Shown here: positions 21,394 to 34,690 of the stretch, piece by piece | Numbering within the stretch: position 1 is the stretch's first letter | Layout: each line of letters starts with the position of its first letter | Assembly (NCBI GenBank): GCA_032629725.1 | Contig: JAFEVB010000006.1 | Coordinates: forward strand, 1-64,000 | Source of the DNA: Gremmenia infestans | Taxonomy: Eukaryota > Ascomycota > Leotiomycetes > Helotiales > Hamatocanthoscyphaceae | Reading direction: 5' to 3' | Length of the DNA stretch: 64,000 nt | Notes under the pieces: generated by a model | Database searches by the model: none | Told to the model about the DNA's origin: nothing | What the model saw: only the letters and a program-made list of their open reading frames with translations | Position numbers and translations under genes: made by a program

Positions 21394-24300
21394 TTTTAAG
21401 CACTAGTCTTTCTATTAATAGAATAATATTATCTACTAGATCCGCTAAAAGGAAAAATATCTTAATCTTAACCCTAATACTAACTCTAGCTGCTATATTA
21501 GCGCTAGTCTAGACTTTCGCGATATAAGAATAAACTATAATTATTAAAACACCTAATATATTCTATAGAGATAAAGGCAAGTTAGATAACTTTCTAATCT
21601 TAATAGATATCTATATTTTATTTAACTAATACTTATTTAGAACTAAAATAGTAAAGGTTATCTATATAATTAGTTACCTCTAAAGCGTAGCCTTTAATTA
21701 GGTTAAGACCTATATTAATAATTTTATAGTAAATAAAACTAGCTAAAGGCGAATTATAACTAGAGTAAGAACCTTAACCTAAGCTATATTTATAAGCTAT
21801 AAAACATTTAAGAAAAATATCCGGTAAGTTTTTAGCGACCTTAAATAGTAGAGTATAGCTAAATAGAAGCTGCAACGACTAAAATAAAGCAAGTTAGCCT
21901 CTAAGTATATAGCTAGATTCTAGTAATATTTAGATATAGTAGAATAGAGCGACTATGCTCTAACTAGCTAGTACTATACTAGACTAAAGAACTTTATTAA
22001 AAATAAGCTAACTAGAATAAACTAACTAACTAGTTTTATTAAAATAATCGAGAAAGCAGTTAAGATTAATAACTGGTTTTTTAAAAGGTCCCTTAAATAA
22101 AAAGGGACCTATAATTTTAGTAAATAGTTAGAAAAGATAGGATTAATAAGAAAGAAAAACTAGAGAGACCTAATAGAAATAGACGCTATCTACTAAAAAC
22201 TAAGCCTACTTTTTAAAGAGAAATAAGATAAGTAATATTAGAAAGGACTTTATTTTAAGTATAGATTGTCTAGATACTTAATATTCTCTTATAGATAGAA
22301 GAAAAAGAAAGGATCCTAAAAGAAATAAAATATAAGCGCAGCTATATAAACCTTAGATATAGTATTATAACCTAACCTTAAAAGATAGAAGTATAGCATG
22401 CAACTATCTAAATATAAAAGCTAGAAAATAAATATAAAAGAAAAAGCAAGCCTATCTTAGAACTTTATAAACTAGCTATCTAATATAAATAAAAAATAGA
22501 TTATAACTAGTAATAAGCTTTCTATAGAAAACTAGTAGAAGCCTAAAAAAGAAGATAAACCAGCCTTTAAAAGAGACTTCTAACTAGGGATAAAGAAACT
22601 AGAAAAAGGTATTTACTATATAGTTATATATTAAGATATATAATAAGTTATCTTTAAAACATTCTAACGGCCTAGGATTATTAAAGGCATCCTAAGAGAA
22701 GAAATACTAAAGCTAAGCTTAATTATCAAGCTGGGAGAAATCTAGGAAATTACTAGTAAAAGGTTAGATAAATGTATTTAGAGGAAAATAACTTTTCTTT
22801 TATTTCCTATAAATCTAATAATCTTTACTTAGTAATATATTAATAATAAAGTATAAAGCATATTTATACTAAATACTCTATACTAACTAATAAGATAGGA
22901 AAGTAGTTACTAATTATAGAAAAACCAATTTATAAGATATAAGATCCTAGAAAAAAGATAACTAGAAAAAAAAGTGGCAGCTATAAAGAACTAAAACTAT
23001 ATAATACTAAACGCTTATACTAAAGGAAAAAAGCTATAGGTTATACTTAACTCTAGTATATAAAGGAACTTTATCTTACTAGAAGCTATAAAAAGGCTTA
23101 ATATACTAATATAAAAGAAGATAGAACTCTATCTACTTACTATTATTAATAGGATAGTAATTAGAATAAATAGAGAGATAGTTAAATATAAAACTATATC
23201 TATATAGATAATTATTAGAGGTTACTAGAAGGAAATTAGCCTAGATATAATCTATATTAGGAATAATTAGGCTATTTTTAGTATTTCTTAGATTAGATAA
23301 TATAATTTAGAAATCGACTAGAAAACTTATAAGATAAAGTTTATCTAATATAGCTATATATTAAAATAACTATATAGCTATAAAGAGGTTAGCGCTATCT
23401 CCTATAACGCGCTAGGGCATATAATCTAAGGCCCTCTATCAGATAATAAGAAGGTCGGAAAAGAGATACTAGTATAATATAAGAAGTTTAAATAGATATT
23501 TAATAACCTATAAGATAAAAAAGCTTTATCTAAATATTAACTATAGAACTATAAGATACTACTTAAAAAAGGATATAAACCTTCTTAGAAACCACTTTGC
23601 TAGTATAGTAAAAAGAAGATAAGATTATAAAGAAAGTATATTAATAAGATATTATCTAAGAGATAGATAAGAGAGTTGCACTCCCTATTAGAAGCGCTAA
23701 TACTATTTATAAAAAAAAAGAATAAACTAGATCGGTTTTATATTAACTACTAAAAGCTAAATAAGATAACTATAAAAAATTAATATCTACTACTATAGAC
23801 AGATAATATATAGAACTGTCTAAGAAAGATAGTAATCTTTATATAGCTAGATATAAGAGATATATATTACCTAATCTGTATTATAAAAGGCGAGGAATAG
23901 AAAATAGTATTTTAAACTAGATTTAGTTACTATAAGTACTAGATTATACTATTTAGGCTAACTAATACTCTAGTAATCTATTAAGAAGTTAATTATAATA
24001 TATTAAAAGCTTTCTTAAATAAGTTCTATATATATTATCTTAATAATATACTAGTATATTTAGATAATAAGAAATAATATATAGAATATATAATATAGGT
24101 CTTAGAGGCACTTGCGGCAAAGGGATTCCGCCTAAAGCTATTTAAGTATAACTTCTATATAAAAGAAATTACTTTTCTAAGCTATATAATTATACTAAGA
24201 AAGATTAGCCTAGATTTTAAAAAGGTTTAAGCAATTATTACCTAGGAGACGCTAACTATAGTTAGATAGGTGTAATCTTTTCTAGGATTTGCAAACTTCT

Positions 24301-26997
24301 ACTAAAAGTTTATTAAGTTATATTTAAAAAAGGCTCTATTACTTATAAACCTAATAAAAAAGAAGTAGAAGTTTAAATAGATAAATAAAGCAGAAAAGGC
24401 ATTCTAAGAGCTAAAGCAGGCCTTTATAAAGGAGCCTATCTACTAGAACTTCTAGCTAGAACTTAAGTTAATAGCAGAAATAGATATATTAGATAAAGTA
24501 ATAAAGAAAGTACTTATATAAAAATATAAAAATAGCAGCTAGTATCTAATAGTATACTACTTTAGAAAAATAATATTTATAGAACTTAATTATAATATAT
24601 ATAATAAAAAACTTCTAGTAATAGTTAAAGTATTATAAAAATAGAGGGTTTACTTTTAGAGAGCTAACTTTCTAGTTATAATTCTTACTAATTATAAGAA
24701 TCTTATTAGCTTTACTATAACTAAAGACTTAAATAGGCGGCAGATAAGATAGGTAGAGATATTTACTATTTATAACTTATAAATTAAATATATAAAGGGA
24801 ATAGAAAATATATATACTAATATACTAAGTTAGAAGCTAGAGTATAAGATAAAAAAGGAAATAAAGAGCGTTATAATCTTCTAGGAAAATAGTAATAACC
24901 TTATCTTAAATAAATAATAAATCGCAGCTGCGGCTTATATTAATAGCGACCTATTTATAAATAAGATTAGATTAGTATATAAAGGGGATATAGTAGCGGA
25001 AAATATCTTATAATACTTCTAGAAGAATATAAAGAGGCTCTTACTATATAAAAATAAGATATATATTCTTAAAAGCATTTAGAAAGAATTTATTAAGAAA
25101 TAATATAAGCTACTAGCTTATAGATACTAAGGGAATACTAGAACCTAAGAGAGGCTCTCGCGGAGGTACTACTTTCTAGGTATGCAAATAATAGTTAAGA
25201 GGGTTATTAATAAGTATAATACTTATATATAAAATAAGATATTATAATATGCTCTATATAGTATAATATAATCACCTAATATACTAAAGACCTCTTAGAT
25301 ATCTATTATATAGAACTTTATAGTTAAACTACTACTATTTAAGAACCTAATAATAGAAGTAAAATATAATTCTATTCTAGTTATTATAGATAGGTTAATA
25401 AAATATACCTATATAATACTTTATAAGAAGTTAAATATAGCTAAAAACTTAGCTTAAATATTTCTTTAAGTAGTAGTAGTAAACTATAACGCACTAGAAA
25501 AAATTATATCAGATAGAGATCAGCTTTTTACTTTAAAATTCTAGACGGCATTTATAGCTTTGCTAGGTATTAAAAGAAAGCTATTAATAAGTTTTTATCT
25601 ATAAACTAATAGATAAACTAAATAGATAAATTAGATAATAGAAATATATATCTAGTATTATATAAACTATAAGTAGAATAACTAGATAGAACTTCTACTA
25701 CTTATCTAGTTTGTATATAATATATTAGCTACGGAAAATATAAAGATCTTACTAGTATATATAAATTATAGTTATAACTCTAAGGCCTACCGCTTTATAA
25801 TAACCTTAGAATTAGATAACTAATCTGCAACTATATAGATAGAAGATCTTAAAGCACTTTAGAAAAAACTAGCTAGCAATCTAGTATTCTTTATAAAAAG
25901 AGCAGTGTTATATTATAACGGAAAATATAATATAGAACCTATACTTAAAAAAAGGGATAAGGTCTATCTAATATAAAAAAATATTAAGATAAAATAACTA
26001 AGTATAAAACTGGATTATAAGAAGCTAGGGCTGTTTAAAATTAAATAAGTTATAGGACTAGTTAACTATAAATTAGTACTACCTAAGATAGTAAATATAT
26101 ACCTAGTATTCTATATATCTTTTCTTAAACTAGTACTACTAGAGGCGCTACCTGCGCCTATTATAGAAATCTAACTAGTTAACTCTAATACTAAGTATAA
26201 GATTAAAGTAATACTAGACTATAAATAGGTTAGAGGCTATATTAAGTGCCTAGTTAAATAGATAGACTATCTATACTTAAAGAATACTTAGAAAATAAAG
26301 GTAATACTTAAGAGTCTTAAGATATTTATAAACTACTAAAATTAATATCTTAATCTAACTAGAACGGATCTAAGAGATTATATACTATAAAAGATATAAT
26401 AAAGACAAGGTTGCTAAAAGGATTAGAATAGAAAAAAGAGCCGTTACTAGATCTAATACTAGAGGAAGTAGGTAGGCTTTTACGCTTGCGCTACCTTTTC
26501 TTTTTATGCTTTTTCTGCTTTTTTTTCTTAAGAGTATTAAGCTTATTAAAAGAATTTAAACTAGTAGCGATTATATACTACTTCTTTTTATCTAATGCTT
26601 CCTAGAGTTTCTTAAGTTGCAGAATCTTTATAAAAGCCTCGGCTTTCTTAGTATAAAGTTTTTAGTACTAATACTTTAGTAACTTTTACTTTATAACTTT
26701 AGGTATCTAATTTATCTAGTAAATATCGCAGGTTTTACTCTAGCGGATATACTTAGTATAATAAGTATATTTAATATTATAAAGCGCTATATACTATCTT
26801 TTACTTCTTTTATAATAAGAATAAAAAGTTATATTTTATTTACTAGTCCTTTTTATAATATTACTAAAAGAAAGAGAATATTAGTTACTATTATATTTAG
26901 GTAGTATAATAAGAAAAGAAAAAAGCTATAGGCCTAATAAGATGTTTTTCTATATTATACTTAAGCATTAGAATAACGCTAACTAGAAAAGGAATAG

Positions 26998-27480
26998 TAT
27001 TATAAATATAATATATAACTAGGGGACCTTAGGCTTAGTATCTAGCTTTAGATATAGAAGAACCTCTAGAAGAAAGGTTATAGTCTTATATATATATTTA
27101 GATATATTTATTAAAGAGTAGGCCTACTAATATTTAGTTATTATACTATATAATTAGTTATATAATATAATTAACTAGTTAACTAGCGAGCAGTCGACTA
27201 GATTAATAGTAGTTAAGTTAACTACGGTCGACTAGTAGTATAGAGGTTTTATATAAAGCTAGGTTATCACCCGTTAGATAGAAGCTTTATACTTAACTTA
27301 AATAGTATTTTCTAATATATACTTATTACTTTATACTTTATAATAAGCTATACTTCTAAGTATAGTAACTAGTAATCTATTAATAGATACTAATATTAAC
27401 CTAATAATAACCTAGGTCTAGGGACCTAACTTAAGTTATAAGACTTACTCTAGCACTATATAAGCTGGGCGATCGTTATA
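26998..27480 (+). repeat. 3' LTR, 483 bp
   Basis: Paired with 20911-21393 and followed by the TTTAG duplication. The relic at 3093-3340 is a reverse, diverged relative of its 3' half. Confidence 0.92.
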
Positions 27481-28518
27481 TTTAGCTCTTTACTTTTTAC
27501 TTATATTATTATATTCTCTAGGCTTTTTTCTATAGCTATTACTAGTATATATTAAAGCTATTATTATATTCTTTTTACTATCTTTTATTAAGATTATAAA
27601 GTAACTATAAGAATATATAGTTACTATTATTTTTATTCTAGATTTTTTATTTTTCTCTTTTTATCTTTTATTTAATACTTTAAACTAATCCGTTTTTTCT
27701 AAGTTAGTTATAATTTGCTCTACTTTTATAGCAAACTTATAATAGTTTATTATCTTAGCTATAAAAGCTATATATATATAGATAAGATTTAAGAAAGTGT
27801 TTTAAAAATAGCTGATTTTTATATTATTTTTCTAGCTTTCTCTATTAGCACTTAGTAGAAGTTTATTAAACTTAAGCTAGTATTTATACTTTAGCTAACC
27901 TAGAGAGTACTTTATATTTATAAAACGCTCTAAGGCTTTTGCTTATTTATTACTATCTAAAAAGATCTTATTAAGCTATATAAAAAAGCCTTAAAGTTCT
28001 TACTTTTTATAAAGTAAAAGTAATATATTTAAGCTTTTTTCTATACTAGAAAGATATTATAAATAGTATTTTAATAATACTTAGCTAAAAGTATTAGTTT
28101 TACTTTATAATAAATATAATATAAGCTTCTAAGTCTTAGAAGATAATCTTAAAAAGCTTTTATCTAGCTATTTTATATTAGCGGCTTCTAATCTCTAGAG
28201 CCTAATAGTTTATAGTTATTTCTTATATAAGTTATTACTAAAAGCAACTTAATTAAAGCTTTTATAAGATCGCTCTAGACTAGCGTGTCCTCTAATAGAC
28301 TCTATTAAGCTTCTTTTATCTTTTAGTTATTTATAGTAGTACGCGTTTCTAATAATTTAGTTTCTAGCTATTATTAGTATATATATATTTCTTAAAAAGT
28401 AGCTAGTAGTTAGGCGTTTAATATATTATACTAAAGGCTTTTATTTCTTAATAGTATTAATTTAAGGTCTAGTATAAAGCTAATAGATAGCTATAAATCT
28501 ATAATTAATTAAACTTAA

Positions 28519-28693
28519 TATTATAGATAAGTTATATATATATAAAGGCTTAATATAATATTTAATAAGTTTAATATAAAAGAGAAAAGAATCTTCGTCT
28601 AGATCTGAAGAAAAGTAAGCGCTCTCCGGTTAAAGCTTAGTAAGCTAAGTATAGATATAGCTAGTGCTTTACTTCTAAAGCTTGCTTTTTATA
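28519..28693 (-). repeat. 175-bp LTR (5' LTR of the reverse Gypsy element)
   Basis: Partner of 15513-15687; followed by the TATAA duplication at 28694-28698. Less RIPed than its partner in its middle (for example ctctccggtt near 28620). Confidence 0.9.
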
Positions 28694-29500
28694 TATAAAT
28701 AACTATCTTAATTAAGAGTATCTCTAGTTTCTAGATAATTTACTTAAAGGTAATATTAATAATAATTTCTATATCTACTTCTATAACTATATTATAGATC
28801 TTAGAAGCTAGGCTGTTTCTTATTACTCTTTTGCTTTTTATAAAGCTCTAATAGATAATATTTCTAGTAATAGTAAACTTATCTTCTATTTTATTTAGCT
28901 TTTTATTATTTTTATTAGCTAGTATAATAATATATTCTAGCTAGAAACTTAAGTTTTTATTATTAGCTAATAATCTATCTATAAAGATAAATAGTTAAGC
29001 TATAGAAAGTATTAAAAGAATATAATATAAACCTTTTTTCAGGTTATTTATCTACTATTTTAAGCGCTTGTTTAAGCTTATAACTTTGCTTTTATTAGAC
29101 TTTTAATATTATACTATAATTAATAGACTAAATATAGCCTTTAGCTAATAGATTAATATAATATAAGCTTCTTAAATATATTATTATATATATATATATT
29201 AATAGTTCTTTATTATATTATTAATTATTATTAGTTTTTTTTTCTATTAAAATATTAGGTTTTTGCTTTCTATAATTAGTATATAGCTATTAAAGATAAA
29301 AAGATATAATACTATTAGCTTTACTTTCTTAAGCTTATTATTTTTCAATTTAGTAAATTTCTTATTATATAAAATAAAAGTATTATTTATTTATATATCT
29401 ATAATCTCTATTTTCTAACTATTTTTAGTAATTAAGAAATAAGAATTATATATTAATATCTATATTTTTAGCTTTTTTTTATAATATCTAAAGTATATAA
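28694..29500 (-). pseudogene. Copia polyprotein, RT/RNase H region (split piece 2)
   Basis: Continues, on the reverse strand, the Copia coding sequence broken at 15512. Translation with stops shows an RT-RNase H linker of the fungal Copia type (an AYI-IYQPKATFSLS-like stretch followed by an LNKRLK-like helix, about 29040-29200). Then comes the RNase H start with LFIFIDRLLANNKNLS (about 28960-29020). The forward copy at 60.8-61.7 kb has the same order. The upstream half (gag, protease, integrase) is not recognised to the right, so this copy is also truncated or rearranged near 29.5 kb. Confidence 0.72.
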
Positions 29501-29554
29501 TAAACTAGTAGGTTTCTAACTCTACTACTTTATATAGAGGTTTTACTACTACTA

Positions 29555-29755
29555 TTAGAAATATAGCCCTCGCGGTATCAGGTGACGCGGCTGCTAGCGG
29601 ACGCGTATAAGATTATAAAAACCTTATTTTTACCTCTATAGTAGCTTTTCTTCTTAAGCTAATATAACCTCTTTAATCTACTTTTTTAACTATATTCTTA
29701 TCTAGTCTATATACTTTTCTAAAGGTAATAATCCTAGAAGATATATAGTTCTAAT
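29555..29755. repeat. Dispersed ~200-bp repeat with a GC-rich core, copy 1
   Basis: Matches 36480-36695 in the same orientation, including a core gacgcggctgctagcgg that is unusually GC-rich for this block and better preserved than its surroundings. Parent element not identified. Confidence 0.7.
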
Positions 29756-30300
29756 AGGTTATAAGCTTAAGATATAAAAATAAAAACTTTTAGTTTTTAT
29801 CTAAATAGTTCTACTATTATATAAGTTTAAAAGTAGTCTATAGATAGTAAAAGTAATATTTAAAAAGATAATATAATATATTTATAAAAAGTAATATTTA
29901 AAAAAATAATACTTTTAGATTCTATTTATAAGATATAAATAAAAAAAGTAGATAGTTATAAAGCTATTAGCAATCTGCTAAGATTAAACTCTATATAATA
30001 TAATAAGCTTATAATAAAAAGGTATTATATAGTCTATTAATTAAGAATTAATAAAAAAAAGATAGTTATTTCTTAAGCTTTAAGAAAGTAAAAGAGAAAG
30101 ATAAAAGAAATAGAGTTTCTTAGCTCTAAGAGAGTATAACTTTATAAAAACCCTTTTTATATATAAATTTAATATAAATAATAGAAGTAAGCTATTATAA
30201 CTTACTTTATATTTTTTTTATATATAAATAATATATAATAAAAAGTAAGCTATTATAACTTATCTTATACTTTTATTTTAATTTCTTTTATATATTTTTT
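29756..30300. other. RIPed DNA with small tandem and hairpin-like repeats
   Basis: AT-rich, stop-rich. The word agtaagctattataactta occurs at 30186 and again at 30243 (57 bp apart), and it is nearly its own reverse complement. A second pair (aaagtaatatttaaaaa) lies at about 29847 and 29889. No gene is seen. It may include the 5' end of the forward Copia relic that follows. Confidence 0.5.
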
Positions 30301-33300
30301 AAATTTTTTTAATACTATATTTATTTATTTTAGCTATATATCTTTTCTGCGCTATCTAGAAAAACCTAATATATAAGACTCTTTTTTTATAAATATTTCT
30401 TTTATAAAAACTATTATAAAAAAAACTAATATAATAGTAGAGAATAAGTTATAGAAAATACTAGTTTTAATAAAAGAGAATTATAAGAAGTAGTTCTAAT
30501 TGCTTAGAGCTAAGCTTTAAAGAAAAGTAATTAAATATATTATTAATAAAAGTATTTATAAATATATAAGATATATAACTATAGAAGATATTTTTAAAGC
30601 TATAGATATATTAAAAAACTTATTACTTAATAATATTCTAAGTTTATCTAAGGCCTTTTTATTTTTAATAATACTAATTATTATACTAATTTATCTTAAT
30701 ATTAAAAAAAAAGTAAAATATAAAAAAGATAAAAGAACTATTAAGTTCTACTTTCTTTAAAAGCTTAGTAATAATAATTAAAGTCTTTTAAATAAATATA
30801 AGATAATAAAGAAGCTTTAGAAGTATCTTAAGATAAAATATATCTAATTAAATAAGATTATTATAAAAAAGTTTATAAAGAAGCTTTATAACTTTAAATA
30901 GATATTAGAACTTATAGTAATTAATAGTTTTAATAAGCTAAAAAAGATCTATTATAAAATTATTTTTATTAACTTAAAAATAAAAGATTAGTATTTTAAT
31001 AATACTTTTTTTTTCTACTTTATAGTACTTTACTATCTAGCTATAAAGATAATAGTTAATATTTTAACTATAATAATAATACTAGTTAATAATTAGATTA
31101 AGTATCTTTAAGAAAAAAAGAAAAAGCTTACTATTACTAAAGCTAAGTATAAACTAGCTATATAAAGAAAATTTAAATATTTTTACTACTAATTTTAGAA
31201 CTTACTTAATAGAAATAGTTCTAAATACTATATTTATAAAAAAAAGTATATAGTACTAAAATGTCTATTTTTTTTAAAGTTCTAAAAATAAGCTTTAAAG
31301 CTACTTTAAAAGAAAAGAAATAAAATAATAAAAACTTTAAATTAAAAAAAAACTATAGATTTCTAAAAGCTAACTTTAGAAGTAAAAGTAACTTAAACTT
31401 TAATATAACTTCTATAGACTTTTTATTTAATAACTATAAAAAAAAAGTTATAGTAATTACTAAAAAGCAGAAAAAGATAATCTTAAGTAAGCACTTTACT
31501 ATATAGCTTATTAATTTAAATATATTATTATATATAATTAATAAATCTTACTTATTTAAAAAGCTATTAAAAAAGTGCTTTTTATCTTAGATTATATAAG
31601 TTAAGAAAAGAATATTAAAGTTAGATAAGTATAAAGTAGCTAAAGTTATTACTAAAAATAGATCTTTTTATTTTTTTAAGAATACTTTTTTTATTTCTAA
31701 TCTTAAAATTAATTTAATTTCTATAAGATATTTATATAAAAATAGGATCTAAAAATACTTTAATAATAAAAAGATATATTTTAAGAAAGAAAATAAGATA
31801 CTTATTACTATAAAGTAAAAGAATAGTTTATATTATATAAAGTCTATCTTAAAATAATATTTAAAATATAGTATTTTCTGCTTTTAAAAAAATAGAATAC
31901 TAAGATAACTTTAAGAGTATCTAGAATCTAGATAAATTAGAAAAAGATAATATATTAAAGAACTAATAATAATACTTTTAACTTATATATAAATATTTTA
32001 ATTACTATAGTATTAAGTTTCTTTAATATTTATATAAGATTATAACTAAAGTAAAAGCAATTAAGATTTCTATATTTTATTAAAGAATCTATAAAGTATA
32101 TAAAATTAGTAAGATATAAAAGATAATAAATAAAATACTAGCTATTTATAAGTCTAAACTCTTAGTACTTATATTAATTAATATTATAGAACTTTTTATA
32201 AAGTTAATCTAAGATTTTAAGTACTTTCTATAGATTATTAATAACTTTACTTAAAAGATTTAAATAATTCTACTAAAATTAAATAATAAAGTAATTTTAA
32301 AACTTTAAGAATAAAAAAAAAGATAAAAATAGAAAAGAAAGTAGAAAGTAATTATATATAAATTAGATAATACTTTAGAACTAAAAGATATTATAAATAG
32401 ATAGAAAAAAGAAGATAGTATTTTTATAAAGTATATAACTATTATATTATTATACTAAAATAGATCTACTAAAAGAGTAATCTAAATAATTAAAAATATA
32501 ATAAGAATAATAATAAAAAGCTCTAAACTACTATTAGAATTCTAGTATTTTATAATAGAGACTAATATATATATTAGAAACTAGTTATTTAAAGAATCTA
32601 AAATTATAAATAAAAAAATATTCTTAAAAAAAGTATATATAGATATTAAATAAATCTCTAACTATCTAAAAGTATAAAGATGCTAGTACTTTATATATAT
32701 AGATCTAAAGACTATTTTAGCTACTTAGCTATATAATAAGCAGGTAAATAAAAAGTAAAAGGTAGTATTTTTAAACTATAGTAGTAAAACTAATAAGTAG
32801 TACTAGTTCTATTTTATTAACTTTAGTTATATATAAAGATTAAGCTTTATTATCTTTTATAAGTTAGTAAAAAAAAGAAACTTAGAACTCTAGCTATAAA
32901 ACCTACTAAGTAGAGTTATAGAATAAAAAATATCTTTAGATTTACTTAATTATAAACTATAAAGCTAACTAGCTAGAAAGCTTATAAAATAAAAACTTTA
33001 GAAAACCTTTAAGCTAATAGTAGTAATACTATTTATTAAGTACTAACTAGACCTTCTAATAATTTTAAAAGACTTTATAAAATAAGTTAAGCTTCTTAAA
33101 ACTATCTTAGTTAATATAGAAACCTAAGAAAGTAATCTTCTTAAAACTATCTTAGAAAGTAAAATAGATTATAAAAATAACTTTTTTAAAACTATTTTAG
33201 AAAGTAAAGTTAACTTTAAAAAGAACTTTTTTAAAACTATTATAAAGCTATCTATAAGTAGATTTTAAGAAGATAAAGTAAAATCTATAAATAAGAAACT

Positions 33301-34690
33301 TAAAAAAGATTAAGCTAAACTACTTTACTTTTTTTTTAAACTAGAAAAAGAAAAGACTTTAAAAAAGATAATAAAGAAAAAATAGCTAAAAAAGTTTATA
33401 CTATAGTTATATTATTACTTTTAGAATTATTAAACTATCTAGATATAAAGAAATTATCTAGGATTAAGAAATACTTTATTACTACTTTATTATTAACTAT
33501 TAATAAAAGTAAAAGAAAAAAAAAGATCTTTTAGATATTTTATATATTACTTTATAGAATATATAACTATTTATCTAAAACTATATTACTTACTTTAGTT
33601 AAATAAGAAATTTATATCTTTTATATATATAAAAAAGTAATAAAAAGTAAATATATAAAAGAATAAGATATAGTAATATAAGAAAAGATTAAAACTCTAA
33701 TCTAGAATAGTATTTAGAAGAAGTTTATATTTTCTAAAAAAGTAAATCTAGTTTCTATAAAATAGATATTTAATATAAAAGAAACTATTAATAATAAGAT
33801 TAAGTATTTTAAGACTTAATTTATAATATATAGTTTTACTTAAAGTATAGAAAAAACTATATTAAGATATTTACTTTAATAATATAAATAGATATATTTT
33901 ATATCTTTATAGCTATAGTTATAAAATATAACTTATAATACTTCTAGTTTAATATTAAGAATATTTTTATAAAATTATATCTTAAGAAAGTAATTTATAT
34001 AGCTCTACTATAAAATATTAAAGTAGTAACTAGAAAATACTTAAGGCTTTTATAAAGCTTTTATAGTTTTAAATAGATAGAATAAAATTAGAATCTTTTA
34101 TTAAGAAGTTATTTTATTTAAATATATAGTTTTAAATAAAGTTAAGCTAATTTATATCTTTTTATCTACTATATATAAAAGATATATCTTTTAGTTTATA
34201 TTAATAATATTACTACTACTATAAAAAAGTAATATAATATTAACTAGTTCTTTAATATACTTTTATACTAGTTTAATACTAAGCCTTTAAAAAAGATTTT
34301 TAAGATATTAGATATAAAAATTACTTATAACTAAAAGTATAAAACTATTTACTTTAATTAAAAGTATTATTTTAATAAGATTCTTATAGGTTTTAGAATT
34401 ACTATAGTAAAATATAAAAGCAAACTAATACTAGCTAATAGCTATAATAACTTCTAGCTATTAAATAAAAATAATAAAAAAATAAATATAACTTAGTATT
34501 AAAAGATAATTAAAAGTCTAATATATATAATAATCTTTACTAAATCTAATATAGTATTTATTTTAGAATATCTAGTATAGTATATAAGTAATCTAGTAAT
34601 CTACTATAGAATAGTATTAAAAAAGTTAATAAGATATCTTTAATTAACTATTAAGTAAAAGCTATACTATAGCTCTCTAGCTAGCAAAGA
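30300..34690 (+). mobile_element. Forward Ty1/Copia-type relic
   Basis: Forward frames with many stops carry a Copia-type reverse transcriptase (RVT_2) at about 33850-34680: an FNIKNIFI-like segment where Copia RTs have DVKTAF, then a SL-SFKQ-like segment, then VYINN at 34194-34208 in place of the V-Y-x-D-D active site, then the end-of-RT block YLQLTIKQKLYYSSL at about 34630-34680. Upstream (31.0-33.3 kb) weaker frames fit gag and integrase but are not decisive. An in-frame tandem repeat lies at 33092-33250. No LTR pair was found, so both edges are approximate. The right edge coincides with an abrupt drop in RIP near 34680. Confidence 0.7.
33092..33250 (+). repeat. Tandem repeat, about 4 x 44-45 bp
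   Basis: Units begin at about 33092, 33137, 33181 and 33225 with cttcttaaaactatcttag or its cttttttaaaactatttt variant. Period is close to 15 codons, so in the ancestral gene it would encode a 15-residue repeat between integrase and RT. Confidence 0.75.

Larger units (their letters stand above)
20911..27480 (+). mobile_element. Forward Ty3/Gypsy retrotransposon (inner nested element)
   Basis: 6570 bp with 483-bp LTRs at both ends, flanked by a perfect 5-bp TSD TTTAG (20906-20910 and 27481-27485). LTR ends read TATTACGAAC...GATCGTTATA, ancestrally TG...CA. A purine tract (agaaaaggaatag, about 26985-26997) precedes the 3' LTR. Forward-strand remnants, all interrupted by TAA/TAG, in order: gag (about 21555-22090, with a KLDNFL-type start and an LQRLKQS-S--Y--F block), retropepsin-like protease (about 23020-23180), RT (about 23600-24200) whose catalytic YxDD is YLNN at 24036-24047, RNase H, zinc-binding and core integrase (about 25010-25800), then a 3' region. 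The gag-PR-RT-RH-IN order defines Ty3/Gypsy. It is inactive: every domain carries several stops and the RT active site is destroyed. Confidence 0.92.
15513..28693 (-). mobile_element. Reverse Ty3/Gypsy retrotransposon, itself interrupted by another element
   Basis: Bounded by 175-bp LTRs at 15513-15687 and 28519-28693 with a perfect 5-bp TSD TATAA (15508-15512 and 28694-28698). Next to the left LTR the reverse strand reads a purine tract (AGAGAAAGAAAGG, about 15690-15704), as expected before a 3' LTR, so the element reads leftward. Reverse-strand remnants in order: gag helices (about 27700-27960), a CCHC zinc knuckle with its first two Cys and the His changed to Tyr (20819-20860), RT with its YxDD region near 19530-19550, and the FLGFANYY region just downstream (about 19270-19330). 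Integrase should lie at about 16-18.7 kb but was not resolved. Without the nested element (6570 bp plus 5-bp TSD) it is about 6.6 kb. All frames are closed by RIP stops. Confidence 0.88.
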
